Source: Clostridia bacterium
GTDB taxonomy: Bacteria; Bacillota; Clostridia; Oscillospirales; Acutalibacteraceae
Direction of reading: 5' to 3'
NCBI GenBank assembly: GCA_017516745.1
Contig: JAFXBF010000011.1
Coordinates: 124,001 to 188,000 of the forward strand
Length of the DNA stretch: 64,000 nt
Positions 41,073 through 49,143 of the stretch are shown piece after piece; positions within the stretch are counted from its first letter, which is position 1, and each line of letters opens with the position of its first letter. Under the pieces are notes generated by a model. It saw nothing but the letters and a program-made list of their open reading frames with translations, made no database searches and was not told the origin of the DNA. The position numbers and the translations under genes were made by a program.

Positions 41073-42614
41073 ATGGCACAGAAAACCGTATTCCTTACCG
41101 GTGCTTCCGGTAATATGGGCTGGGAAGGTTTCCAGCAGCTTTACGCTAAGAAAGAGTTCAACATTGTTGTTCTCCTTCGTGACAGCGAAAAGAACAGAAA
41201 GAAGTTTGCAAACTACCTCAACGACCCCAGAGTAAGAATAGTTTGGGGCGACCTGAGAAATTATGAGGACGTTCTCAAGTGTGTCACAGGCTCACAGTAC
41301 GTTCTCCACGTCGGCGGTATGGTTTCTCCCTCCGCAGACTATCTGCCGCTTGCAACTATCAAGACAAATGTCGGCGCAGCAAAGAACATTGTTGCTGCTG
41401 TTAAGGCTCAGCCGGACCCCGATGCAATCAAGGTTGTTTACATAGGTACAGTTGCTGAAACAGGTGAGCGTGACGACCCGATTCACTGGGCACGTACAGG
41501 CGACCCCATTAAAATCAGCGTTTATGACCACTATGCAACAAGTAAGGTTATTGCCGAGTCTATATTCGCAGAATCCGGTCTTAAGCATTGGGTTTCCCTT
41601 CGCCAGTCCGGTATTCTTTACCCCGAAATCCTCAAGAATATGGAACCCATTATGTACCACGTTGTTATCAACGGTGTTCTCGAGTGGGCAACTGTTGAGG
41701 ATTCAGGCCGTCTGCTCGTAAATGTCTGCGGTGACGATGTTCCCGAAGAGTTCTGGAGACGTTTCTACAACATCGGCTCCGGTGCACAGTACAGAATTAC
41801 AAATATGGAATTTGAAGAGCTTCTCCTCGGCAAGTACGGTCTCGGCCTTGGCGACCCCAAGAAGCTGTTCGACCCCGACTGGTTTATTACCCGTAACTTC
41901 CACGGTCAGTGGTATCTCGACTCCGACGTTCTCGAGAGCTATCTCCACTTCCGTGCAAATATGCCCATCAAGGACTACTTCAAGAGCATGATGGACAGAG
42001 TAGAGTGGTTCTACAAGCTCGCTTTCCTTGCAAAGCCCTTCTCATTTGCGGTTAAGCCCGTTATGAAGAAGATTGCCCAGACTCCCGTTTACGGTACACT
42101 CTGGTGGAGAGAAAACAAGGTTGCTCCCAGAATCAATGCTTATGTCGGCTCTCTTGAAAAGTGGAACGCTATCGGCTCCGACTGGAGCAAGGTAAAGGTT
42201 TACCGTCCCAACGATGACCCTGCAAAGGCAAACGTTCTTGACCACGGTTACGATGAGACAAAGGATTTCGATACCCTCACACTCGAAGACCTTCAGAAGG
42301 CTGCCGAGTTCCGTGGCGGTAAGTGCCTTGCAGAGGAAATCGTCGATATGTACACACCTGTCAAGTGGCAGTGTGCACACGGTCACGAGTTTATGATGAG
42401 CCCCAACCTTGTTCTCCGTGGCGGTCACTGGTGTCCCGAAGAGCTCCCCTCAAGCGAGGAGAGAGCAAAGGAGAAGAAGTTCCGCTGGGCTTACGATGCC
42501 GAAGCAAAGGTCAATCCTTTCTTCGCTCAGGTCTGGTATCCGCTTCACGATAAGGACGAAAACAACGTCTACACAGAAGAAATCTACGCAGATTTCAAGG
42601 AATACAAGAAGTAA
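41073..42614 (+). CDS. NAD-dependent epimerase/dehydratase with zinc-finger-like C-terminus
   Basis: A 513-residue extended SDR, much longer than the usual 300-350. The NAD loop is FLTGASGNMGWEG (about 6-18) and the catalytic pair is YDHYATSKVIAE (YxxxK, about 152-163). After the SDR core (about 1-330) comes an unfamiliar helical part and a small Cys/His cluster, WQCAHGHEFMMSP followed by GGHWCPEE (about 429-457), resembling a treble-clef or zinc-ribbon knuckle. Codon choice is as biased as in the giant secreted genes, so it is probably abundant. It is transcribed alone, with its own promoter and terminator. The substrate is unknown. Confidence 0.8.
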   Translation: MAQKTVFLTGASGNMGWEGFQQLYAKKEFNIVVLLRDSEKNRKKFANYLNDPRVRIVWGDLRNYEDVLKCVTGSQYVLHVGGMVSPSADYLPLATIKTNVGAAKNIVAAVKAQPDPDAIKVVYIGTVAETGERDDPIHWARTGDPIKISVYDHYATSKVIAESIFAESGLKHWVSLRQSGILYPEILKNMEPIMYHVVINGVLEWATVEDSGRLLVNVCGDDVPEEFWRRFYNIGSGAQYRITNMEFEELLLGKYGLGLGDPKKLFDPDWFITRNFHGQWYLDSDVLESYLHFRANMPIKDYFKSMMDRVEWFYKLAFLAKPFSFAVKPVMKKIAQTPVYGTLWWRENKVAPRINAYVGSLEKWNAIGSDWSKVKVYRPNDDPAKANVLDHGYDETKDFDTLTLEDLQKAAEFRGGKCLAEEIVDMYTPVKWQCAHGHEFMMSPNLVLRGGHWCPEELPSSEERAKEKKFRWAYDAEAKVNPFFAQVWYPLHDKDENNVYTEEIYADFKEYKK

Positions 42615-42640
42615 TTTAATATTTACTGCTTAAAATTCAG

Positions 42641-42681
42641 CCCACCAAGGTGTTAAACGCATTTTGGTGGGTTTTATTTTT
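42641..42681 (+). terminator. Terminator after the SDR gene
   Basis: CCCACCAA (42641-42648) pairs perfectly with TTGGTGGG (42664-42671), followed by TTTTATTTTT. Confidence 0.85.
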
Positions 42682-42700
42682 GACATTTTTTGCCAAAATA

Positions 42701-42737
42701 GTTACAAAATAGTTACAAATAGTTACAACCTTGTAAC
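42701..42737. promoter_or_regulatory. Repeated GTTAC half-sites and palindrome, probable operator
   Basis: Three direct copies of ATAGTTACAA place GTTAC at 42701, 42712 and 42722 (steps of 11 and 10 bp, the same helix face). The last forms GTTACAA-CC-TTGTAAC (42722-42737), a perfect 7-bp inverted repeat. It ends six bases before the -35 of the next promoter, a typical activator position. Confidence 0.6.
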
Positions 42738-42742
42738 CTTTC

Positions 42743-42771
42743 TTGGAGATGAAACCGCTTTTTGATACAAT
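42743..42771 (+). promoter_or_regulatory. Promoter of the zinc-ribbon protein gene
   Basis: TTGGAG (42743-42748), a 17-nt spacer and TACAAT (42766-42771), preceded by the repeated GTTAC sites. Confidence 0.58.
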
Positions 42772-42819
42772 CTTACTGTAAGAAAACAGGAAAAATATTT
42801 TAAAAGCGGAGGAAGAAAA

Positions 42820-43596
42820 ATGAATTGCGAAAACTGCGGAAAAGCACTTGCCGACGGAGAAGCCTGCGACTGCGTTTCCCAAACGCCGTCCGTCGGCAAA
42901 ACAAAACAGCGTGCCGGAAGAGCACTTACGGGAATTATTATTTTTTTGGTTGCCTTTATCGGTGCGCTGCTGCTGGATGATTTTTTGGAAAACGAATACT
43001 CCGAGCTTACGGATATTGAAAAAATTACAAACAACATCAAGTTTGAAGCAATAGGCAGTGACTTTGTAATTGAGTCAACAAAGCAGAAGTACAGCATAGG
43101 TGAGCTGCAGGGAAATGTTTATACAAACGAATGGGCAAACCTTAAAATCGAGCTTGATGAGCGTTTCACCGAAGCCTCAAAAGAGCATTACGACGCCTAC
43201 GATAACCTTCTCACCGATTGCGGTGCGTATTTTATCGCCGAGGGTGACGGCGACGAATTGGGCATAGTTTTTTACAAAGGCGGCGGTTATTCCGTTAAGG
43301 AGTATTGTGACGAAGCGTTAGATACGTGGATGGGCTCTGTGCGTACCCACGTTAACGAGGTTTTTTCGCAGGAGTATATCAGAAACATAGTTTACGAAAG
43401 AGATGCGAAACCCGTTGAAATAGCAGGGGAGGATTACCTCGGCGTTTTCCTCACCGTGCGTTTTGAAAACGGTCTGAGCACGGTTTACAGCGATTATTGC
43501 GCAGAAAAGGATAGGAAGATTATAGATATAGTTGTCGTTGCAGACAGCCTTGAAGAAAGCCTTGGTATTGTGGACGATTTTGAAGTTTATAAATAA
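42820..43596 (+). CDS. Zinc-ribbon membrane protein of unknown function
   Basis: A 258-residue protein. The N-terminus MNCENCGKALADGEACDC has a CxxC...CxC pattern (Cys 3, 6, 17, 19), a short zinc-ribbon. One membrane helix follows at about 37-56 (GIIIFLVAFIGALLLDDFL), and the remaining 200 residues are probably outside. The outer domain has SKEHYDAYDNLLTDCGAYF and ends with SLEESLGIVDDFEVYK, a mixed alpha/beta pattern without known name. GCGGAGGAAG (42807-42816) precedes ATG 42820. It lies 14 bp before the PEP-synthase-like gene and may share its transcript. Confidence 0.75.
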   Translation: MNCENCGKALADGEACDCVSQTPSVGKTKQRAGRALTGIIIFLVAFIGALLLDDFLENEYSELTDIEKITNNIKFEAIGSDFVIESTKQKYSIGELQGNVYTNEWANLKIELDERFTEASKEHYDAYDNLLTDCGAYFIAEGDGDELGIVFYKGGGYSVKEYCDEALDTWMGSVRTHVNEVFSQEYIRNIVYERDAKPVEIAGEDYLGVFLTVRFENGLSTVYSDYCAEKDRKIIDIVVVADSLEESLGIVDDFEVYK

Positions 43597-43610
43597 GGGA
43601 GGAAATAACT

Positions 43611-44018
43611 ATGTCGATGGGCAGCAAAATAGAAAACCTTAAAACACTGCAGAATGCAGGTTTGCCCGTGCCCGAATTTGAGGCGTTTTCGTTTGAGGAG
43701 CTTGTTGCTTCAACCGAACTGATTAAAACAGCGCTCGAAAAGTGTAAGGGTAAGTCGGATGAGGAAAAAAGCAGACTGCTTAAAGAAACTGTTCGTGGCT
43801 GTGTAAAAGTTGACAAAGAAATCACGCTTTCCGGCGACAGCTTTTCCGTGCGTTCATCATCTTGTGTTGAGGACTCTGCAGACAACAGCTTTGCAGGTCA
43901 GTTTGACACCTTTCTCAATGTCAGCCGCAGTGATATTCCTTCACGCATAGCGGACTGTGTCTGTTCACTTTACAACGAAAACGTGCTTGCCTATATGGAA
44001 AAAAGGGTATGGATATAG
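43611..44018 (+). CDS. N-terminal part of a PEP synthase/PPDK-like enzyme, ended by a frameshift
   Basis: A 135-residue frame matching the start of the ATP-binding domain of PEP-synthase and pyruvate-phosphate-dikinase-type enzymes: NAGLPVPEFEAF, then SFSVRSSSCVEDSADNSFAGQFDTFLNV (about 84-111), the conserved nucleotide-binding region. After YMEKR it leaves the family and stops. The next frame, from 44009, continues at once with GMDIDGLKMNVLVQRMV, the expected following segment. The break is at a run of six A (43999-44004); a seventh A would join both frames as MEKKGMDIDG. It is a sequencing error, a recent mutation or a slippage site. AAGGGAGG precedes ATG 43611. Confidence 0.78.
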   Translation: MSMGSKIENLKTLQNAGLPVPEFEAFSFEELVASTELIKTALEKCKGKSDEEKSRLLKETVRGCVKVDKEITLSGDSFSVRSSSCVEDSADNSFAGQFDTFLNVSRSDIPSRIADCVCSLYNENVLAYMEKRVWI

Positions 44019-45973
44019 ACGGGCTCAAAATGAACGTCCTTGTCCAGCGTATGGTTAATGCGGACGTTTCGGGCATCGTTTTCAGCGCAAATCCGCAGGG
44101 TATACTTAACGAAACAGTAATAGTTGCAGGAAGGGGACTGGGCGAAAACGTTGTTTCGGACAGAATTGATACCACCGCCTATTACTATTCACTCACGGAC
44201 GATGTCTATTATTACGACGGCAAGGAAAACCTTTTAAGCGATGAAAAGGTGCGTGAAATCATAGCCGCATCAAAGGAAATCTGCCGTCACATAGGAAAAT
44301 ATACGGATATCGAGTTTGCCATAGAAAACGACAAGCTCTACATCCTTCAGGCTCGACCGATTACAACCCTTTCGGACGAAGCACCGCTTCTTTTCGATAA
44401 CAGCAATATCGTCGAAAGCTATCCGGGTCTGAGCCTTCCGCTTACAATCTCCTTTGTCGATATGTGCTTTGAGGGTGTTTTCAAGGACACCGCACGAAGA
44501 CTGCTGAAAAATCAGAAGGAGCTTGAAAAGCGTTACCCGATTCTTGAAAATACTGTGGGCAACGCCAACGGCAGAATTTATTACAACCTCAACAGCTGGT
44601 ATTCGGCAATCAAATTCCTGCCTATGAGCAAGAAAATAATTGCAATCTGGCAGGAGCTTGTCGGCGTTAAATACAAGGAATATGACGAAAGCGAAAACGA
44701 AGTCAAGCCGCTTGTAAAGGCTTCAATTTATTACAACACCGTCAGCGAGCTTATAAAAACGCCGAAAAATATGGCGAAGCTCAATAATGACTTTATTGAG
44801 GTCAAGGAATATGTTTACGACCGTTTCAGCCGTGAAATGACGGCAAAGGAAATCCTTGAGCTGTTTGATAAAATTCAGCACAAGCTCCTTTCCTGCTGGG
44901 GTATAACCCTGCTTAACGATACTTACGCCTTCATTTTCACGGGTCTGCTCAAAAGCCGACTTAAAAGCAAATACAAAAACCACGAGGAGTTTGCAAACTC
45001 CTATATCTCGGGCATTTCGGATATCGAGAGTATGAAGCCTGTCAAGGAAATGATTCGCATTGCACTCGATAAGGATAAAATGACCCCCGAAGAATACAAA
45101 AAACGTGCGGATGAATATATCGACGTTTACGGCGACAGATGCCTTGAGGAATTGAAGCTGGAAACGCTTACCTTCCGCACAAACCGTGAACTTTTTGACA
45201 AAAAAATCAACGAATTTGCAAGCGACAAGGAAAAGCTCCTGCCTCTGCTCAATGATGAGCGTGAAAGACCCGAAATCAAGGGCGATTTCATTACAAAATT
45301 CTTAAGTAACCGATGTATGCTCGGTATCGGCAACAGGGAAATTCAGCGCCTTAACCGAAGCAGAATTTACGGTATGGTAAGAGAAGCTGTGCTTCGTCTG
45401 GGCAGAATTTACGCTGAAAACGGCTGTATAGAAACGCAAAGAGATGTGTTCTATCTCACGCTTGATGAGGTTCGTTCTCTTGCCGACAATCCCTGTGATA
45501 TGCGTGAAGCCGTGGCGGCAAGAAAGCAGAAGTACGAAATGTTTGCGCTGCTGCCTGCTTATTCAAGAATTATTTTCAGCGAAAAAGCCTTTGACAAAAA
45601 CCACCGCAATATCAATATGACAGCCGTGCGCTGCGGCAAGGACGAAATGCTCGGCGTGCCATGCTCAAACGGCGTTGTTGTGGGCGAGGCGTGTGTTGTA
45701 ACGGATGTCAAGCAGGTCAGCAACGTAAAGGACAAAATCCTCGTCACGAAAATGACCGACCCGGGCTGGGTGTTCCTGCTTGCACAGGCAAAGGGCGTTA
45801 TCAGCGAAAAAGGCTCGCTTCTCTCCCATACGGCAATTATCTCCCGTGAGCTCGGCATTCCTGCCGTTGTGGGTATAGATAACCTGCTCTCAACCGTCAG
45901 AACAGGCGATACAGTCCGCCTTGACGGTGCAACAGGCGTGGTAAAAATCATCAGAAGAAAAAAGGAAAATTAA
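44009..45973 (+). CDS. Main part of the PEP synthase/rifampin phosphotransferase-like enzyme (second frame)
   Basis: A 654-residue frame continuing the enzyme begun at 43611. The first 120 residues finish the ATP-grasp domain (VQRMVNADVSGIVFSANP; LYILQARPIT at about 109). A long helical middle (130-520) is of the kind seen in rifampin phosphotransferases. The C-terminal PEP-mobilising domain has the catalytic His in SEKGSLLSHTAIISRELGIP (about 598-617) and ends near GDTVRLDGATGVVKII. These enzymes move phosphate from ATP through this His to pyruvate or another acceptor; the acceptor is unknown. ATG 44009 has no proper ribosome site, so this is best read as the same gene with a frameshift, about 787 residues in all. 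Confidence 0.8.
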   Translation: MDIDGLKMNVLVQRMVNADVSGIVFSANPQGILNETVIVAGRGLGENVVSDRIDTTAYYYSLTDDVYYYDGKENLLSDEKVREIIAASKEICRHIGKYTDIEFAIENDKLYILQARPITTLSDEAPLLFDNSNIVESYPGLSLPLTISFVDMCFEGVFKDTARRLLKNQKELEKRYPILENTVGNANGRIYYNLNSWYSAIKFLPMSKKIIAIWQELVGVKYKEYDESENEVKPLVKASIYYNTVSELIKTPKNMAKLNNDFIEVKEYVYDRFSREMTAKEILELFDKIQHKLLSCWGITLLNDTYAFIFTGLLKSRLKSKYKNHEEFANSYISGISDIESMKPVKEMIRIALDKDKMTPEEYKKRADEYIDVYGDRCLEELKLETLTFRTNRELFDKKINEFASDKEKLLPLLNDERERPEIKGDFITKFLSNRCMLGIGNREIQRLNRSRIYGMVREAVLRLGRIYAENGCIETQRDVFYLTLDEVRSLADNPCDMREAVAARKQKYEMFALLPAYSRIIFSEKAFDKNHRNINMTAVRCGKDEMLGVPCSNGVVVGEACVVTDVKQVSNVKDKILVTKMTDPGWVFLLAQAKGVISEKGSLLSHTAIISRELGIPAVVGIDNLLSTVRTGDTVRLDGATGVVKIIRRKKEN

Positions 45974-45986
45974 AGGAAGTGTCTAT

Positions 45987-46067
45987 ATGTTAATTGCTTT
46001 GTTGGTTATTGGCGGAGCCGTGTTGGGCGTTCTGCTTCTTGCCGCATTAATCGGTGAGAGAATGTAA
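45987..46067 (+). CDS. 26-residue single-span membrane peptide
   Basis: MLIALLVIGGAVLGVLLLAA then LIGERM: almost entirely one membrane helix with a small charged end. AAAGGAAG (45972-45979) stands 7 nt before ATG 45987, a good spacing. It starts 13 bp after the PEP-synthase-like gene and lies 45 bp before the next secreted protein gene, so it is probably co-transcribed. Peptides of this kind often regulate membrane enzymes or act as toxins; nothing here decides. It could also be a chance frame. Confidence 0.5.
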   Translation: MLIALLVIGGAVLGVLLLAALIGERM

Positions 46068-46112
46068 AAGCGTTAATGTATAAAATAAACATAATTAAGA
46101 GGAGGAAAAACA

Positions 46113-47219
46113 ATGAAAAACAATCTCAAAAAAATGCTCTCGGTATTCTTATGTGTCGTGCTTATTTTCACAACCGCAAGCACAGCCTTTGCGGCGGATG
46201 AAACCCGAACGGTTGTCGATTCGGGCTTCTGCGGTGCGCAAGGCGAAAACCTCATGTGGACACTCTACGCTGACGGCGAACTCGTCATCAGCGGCGAGGG
46301 TGAGATGGCTTGGTATTTCGTTGATTATGACGGCAAGGAGCCTGATGTTGATGTCCCGCCACCGTGGTACAACTATTACCCTGAAATTGATGTTATAACT
46401 TTTGAGGAAGGTGTTACCGGTATAGGTAATGCAGCTTTTTCAGGAGAATACAACAGATTCCGTCGAGTGAATTTCCCCAAGTCGCTTGAATATTTTGACG
46501 GAGAATTCTATTGGGATGCTGCAACAAGCGATCAGGGCAGATGTATTGCAGTTTGTTATTCAGGTACTGAAGAAGAGTGGAATGAGGTCGAAAAAAGAAC
46601 GTACTCATACTATTTCAATAACGAAAAGGACGGATACACCAGAAAACTTAAGTCAGTAGTCAAGGGCTATCGCTTCGACAGAAAGAGGGCGGATTTTAAC
46701 GATGTTCTGCTCTGTTTTAACGGTGAGAATCCTGCTCCGTTCATTAAACTTAAAAATACCGGTGTGCAGACAGACCTTGATTTGACCGAGAGATTTCCTG
46801 CAAGAAAGTATGGTGCTTTTTATTACCCCGGTGATTATGTTAACGTAAAAATCAACTGGAAAATAAAAGGTGATTCAATCGAAATTATTAAAACCGGTGT
46901 AGATAGCGGATCAACCGATTTGGTGGTTGAAGAAACCATCAAGGCGGTAAGATACGGAGAATGTGAGCTTGTTGCAGAATTGGTCGATGAAAACGGAAAT
47001 GTTCTTGCCTCGGATTCGGTTGCGTTTAAATCTCACGTTCCTGTAGGTATGAATTTGTTTGAGTCAATTAAGTATTATGGTGAAATTGGTTTTGTTTCCG
47101 TTGCAACAGTGGGCGCTATGGGTTCGGTATATTTCTTGCTGATTTTAGAATATTTGCTTATGGCACCTGTAGCTTTGTTTAAAAAAATTGCGCCATTATT
47201 TGGCATGCATTATAATTGA
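46113..47219 (+). CDS. Secreted BspA-like protein with C-terminal membrane segments
   Basis: A 368-residue exported protein. Signal peptide MKNNLKKMLSVFLCVVLIFT then TASTAFA (cut near 27). Next comes the leader found ahead of BspA-type leucine-rich repeats: DSGFCGAQGENLMWTLYADG, then ELVISGEGEM, then VITFEEGVTGIGNAAFSG (one LRR_5-like unit). The remaining 220 residues are an unrecognised beta-rich domain, followed by a hydrophobic C-terminal stretch (about 318-362) long enough for one or two membrane spans. AAGAGGAGG precedes ATG 46113. It is a tandem paralogue of the next gene, sharing an almost identical head. Confidence 0.78.
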   Translation: MKNNLKKMLSVFLCVVLIFTTASTAFAADETRTVVDSGFCGAQGENLMWTLYADGELVISGEGEMAWYFVDYDGKEPDVDVPPPWYNYYPEIDVITFEEGVTGIGNAAFSGEYNRFRRVNFPKSLEYFDGEFYWDAATSDQGRCIAVCYSGTEEEWNEVEKRTYSYYFNNEKDGYTRKLKSVVKGYRFDRKRADFNDVLLCFNGENPAPFIKLKNTGVQTDLDLTERFPARKYGAFYYPGDYVNVKINWKIKGDSIEIIKTGVDSGSTDLVVEETIKAVRYGECELVAELVDENGNVLASDSVAFKSHVPVGMNLFESIKYYGEIGFVSVATVGAMGSVYFLLILEYLLMAPVALFKKIAPLFGMHYN

Positions 47220-47233
47220 AAGGGAGAGTCATT

Positions 47234-48247
47234 ATGAATAAATCTTTCAAAAAATTGATTTCTTTTATCCTTTGTGCTGTCTTGCTTTTCACCACGGCAA
47301 GTGTAGCCTTTGCAGCGGAGGAAACCCGAACGGTTGTCGATTCGGGCTTCTGCGGTGCGCAGGGCGAAAACCTTACCTGGACACTCTATGATGACGGCGA
47401 GCTCGTCATCAGCGGCGAGGGTGGGATGGATTGGTGCCATCCGCACGAGTATGATAATCCAAGCTATTTACCTTGGTATGGTTATTATGACAGGATTGAT
47501 GTAGTAACCGTAGAGGAGGGTGTTACCAGCATCGGTATGAACGCTTTTGCCGGTCAGCCGGGAGTGGTTTATACAAAGTATTATAAAATCAATTTACCAA
47601 AAAGTTTGCAGTTTGTTGAAGGCGACTTTTTCGATGATATAGCTAAAAGCAGAGTTCCCGGACAACATCTTGCATACAGTTATGCGGGTACTGAAGTTGA
47701 GTTTTCTAAGATAAAACAGAAGGTGTACTCGTTTACGGTGGCTAACTATGCTGTAAAAAGGGAATATGTACGTACTCGTTACTTGGATTTGCCTGAATTA
47801 AAATATGCAAAAGTTTATTACAACGGTGAGGAGCCGTTAGCTTTTTGTGAGCTTGTAGAAGATAGAGAGTTGGGTTATGATTTTGTAGCACATTACTATT
47901 CGTCAAACCCTGAAGTAAGTAAAATTATTTGGTATTCAATACACAACGACAGGGCAACCAAATGCGGAGTAATGGACGCCGGTGAGTATGATGTTGATGA
48001 TATACTTATTTCTACTTACAGGTCGGGTGAGTACTATTTAAGAGCAGATATTCTTGACGCACAAGGTAAAACTATAGTTTCATCAGAAAATATGCTGATT
48101 GCAAATGTTCCCCCACTCGGTCAAAGAATAAAATCATTCTTTGAAACCTTTGCATATATGGCTAATCTTCTCGGATACCTTATCTCAATGTCAATTGCTT
48201 CGGATCTGGCAATTATCCGAAATTGGTTTGTAGGGTTGTTTAATTAA
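47234..48247 (+). CDS. Secreted BspA-like protein, tandem paralogue
   Basis: A 337-residue exported protein; signal peptide MNKSFKKLISFILCAVLLFT then TASVAFA. The head (DSGFCGAQGENLTWTLYDDG, ELVISGEGGM, VVTVEEGVTSIGMNAFAG) is nearly the same as in the previous gene, even at DNA level, but the remaining body is different and more AT-rich. The C-terminus has GQRIKSFFETFAYMANLLGY and a second hydrophobic stretch ending WFVGLFN. GGGAGAG (47222-47228) precedes ATG 47234, which is preferred over the upstream in-frame TTG 47216. It starts 14 bp after the preceding stop. Function unknown; surface exposure is likely. Confidence 0.77.
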   Translation: MNKSFKKLISFILCAVLLFTTASVAFAAEETRTVVDSGFCGAQGENLTWTLYDDGELVISGEGGMDWCHPHEYDNPSYLPWYGYYDRIDVVTVEEGVTSIGMNAFAGQPGVVYTKYYKINLPKSLQFVEGDFFDDIAKSRVPGQHLAYSYAGTEVEFSKIKQKVYSFTVANYAVKREYVRTRYLDLPELKYAKVYYNGEEPLAFCELVEDRELGYDFVAHYYSSNPEVSKIIWYSIHNDRATKCGVMDAGEYDVDDILISTYRSGEYYLRADILDAQGKTIVSSENMLIANVPPLGQRIKSFFETFAYMANLLGYLISMSIASDLAIIRNWFVGLFN

Positions 48248-48349
48248 CCGTGTATGGGCAATTCACTTTTTTGCCCGAAAATAAAAGGAAGATGAATATA
48301 AAAAACAGGGATGAAATTTTCTTTCCCACCATTTACCGCATGTGACGTA

Positions 48350-48378
48350 TTGATTTGTTTTGCAAAATACTGTATAAT
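48350..48378 (+). promoter_or_regulatory. Promoter of the small hydrophobic peptide
   Basis: TTGATT (48350-48355), a 17-nt spacer and TATAAT (48373-48378), 62 bp before ATG 48441. Confidence 0.68.
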
Positions 48379-48440
48379 ATACACACAGGCGGATTGTACA
48401 TAAAATTTGTGCTTTTGTCTGAAAAAGAAGGAGGTATATT

Positions 48441-48578
48441 ATGGACGGTATAATGCAGTTTATCGGTGAGCTTGGCGACAGCCTGTCATTTGTATTCGGC
48501 TATGCTTTTGCACCCGTTTCAATTATTTTCGAGCAGGTGTTCGCACCCGTTATTATGTTCTTTAACGGTATAGTTTAA
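48441..48578 (+). CDS. 45-residue hydrophobic peptide
   Basis: MDGIMQFIGELGDSLSFVFG then YAFAPVSIIFEQVFAPVIMF and FNGIV. It is highly hydrophobic, with two FAPV segments 12 residues apart and no basic residue, so it differs from an ordinary signal peptide or a basic bacteriocin. AAGAAGGAGG (48427-48436) stands close before ATG 48441, and it has its own consensus promoter and a terminator, so it is very probably expressed. It resembles, in composition, the Phe-rich tails of secreted proteins in this window. Function unknown. Confidence 0.68.
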   Translation: MDGIMQFIGELGDSLSFVFGYAFAPVSIIFEQVFAPVIMFFNGIV

Positions 48579-48584
48579 TCGGCT

Positions 48585-48634
48585 TTGCAGGGGCGGTACA
48601 AGCGGTTTATGAAGTGCTGTCCCTGCAATTTTTT
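48585..48634 (+). terminator. Terminator after the hydrophobic peptide
   Basis: TTGCAGGG (48585-48592) pairs with CCCTGCAA (48621-48628) over a 28-nt loop, followed by TTTTTT. Confidence 0.68.
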
Positions 48635-48655
48635 ACATAAAGCGGAGGGGTATAT

Positions 48656-49066
48656 ATGTGGGCTTTGTATCTGTTTTCGTGGGGATTCGGTGCTGCTTTT
48701 CTTGCAATGGCTTTGGTGCGGATTATCCAAATGAAGCGGTGCACCGAAATTGTAAACGGCTGGTTTCTTGAAACGGTTCAGATTATCCGTATCAAAAATT
48801 CAACCACAAAGGCGAAGTTCTTCTACGAATACAACGGCAAGGAGTACCACAGCCTGACAGATTTAGGTCTTACCCTTAAGCGTATGAACGAGCTTTCAAA
48901 GGGTTATTCCTACAGGCTTTACGTAAACCCGAAAAATCCGCAGAAATTTGCCTTTGATAAAAAGCTGACGCTTCGCAACGAAATTGTATCCTTGGTCTGT
49001 GCGGCATTCTTTTTCGTGTTTCCGATAGTATTGAATCTTGTTATAGAGGGCTTACTGCGTTTTTGA
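48656..49066 (+). CDS. Two-span membrane protein, DUF3592-like
   Basis: A 136-residue protein with membrane helices at about 3-24 and 107-131 and a soluble beta domain between them (FFYEYNGKEYHSLTD, then YRLYVNPKNPQKFAFD). The layout, with the F.Y...G..Y and YNP.NP-type motifs, matches DUF3592-type proteins of unknown function. GGAGGGG (48644-48650) precedes ATG 48656. It lies just after the terminator of the small peptide and may be reached by readthrough. Confidence 0.7.
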   Translation: MWALYLFSWGFGAAFLAMALVRIIQMKRCTEIVNGWFLETVQIIRIKNSTTKAKFFYEYNGKEYHSLTDLGLTLKRMNELSKGYSYRLYVNPKNPQKFAFDKKLTLRNEIVSLVCAAFFFVFPIVLNLVIEGLLRF

Positions 49067-49081
49067 TATTGAATACATAAA

Positions 49082-49117
49082 AACAGGGATGAAACTTTTT
49101 ACGGTTTCATCCCTGTT
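49082..49117. terminator. Hairpin between DUF3592-like gene and purH
   Basis: AACAGGGATGAAAC (49082-49095) pairs perfectly with GTTTCATCCCTGTT (49104-49117). The minus-strand copy is followed by TTTTTA, so it can end transcripts from the purine operon side; on the plus strand the run is A-rich. A decayed half copy, AAAACAGGGATGAAA, is at 48302-48316. Confidence 0.62.
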
Positions 49118-49143
49118 AAAATATATATCGTTTTAAATTTCTC

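Noticed and set aside
42701-42737. CRISPR-like direct repeats
   Set aside because: Only three units of about 10 bp without spacers; an operator array is a better explanation.
48256-48276. Terminator after the second BspA-like gene
   Set aside because: GGGCAA/TTGCCC can pair over a T-rich loop, but no T-run follows, so it was not listed.
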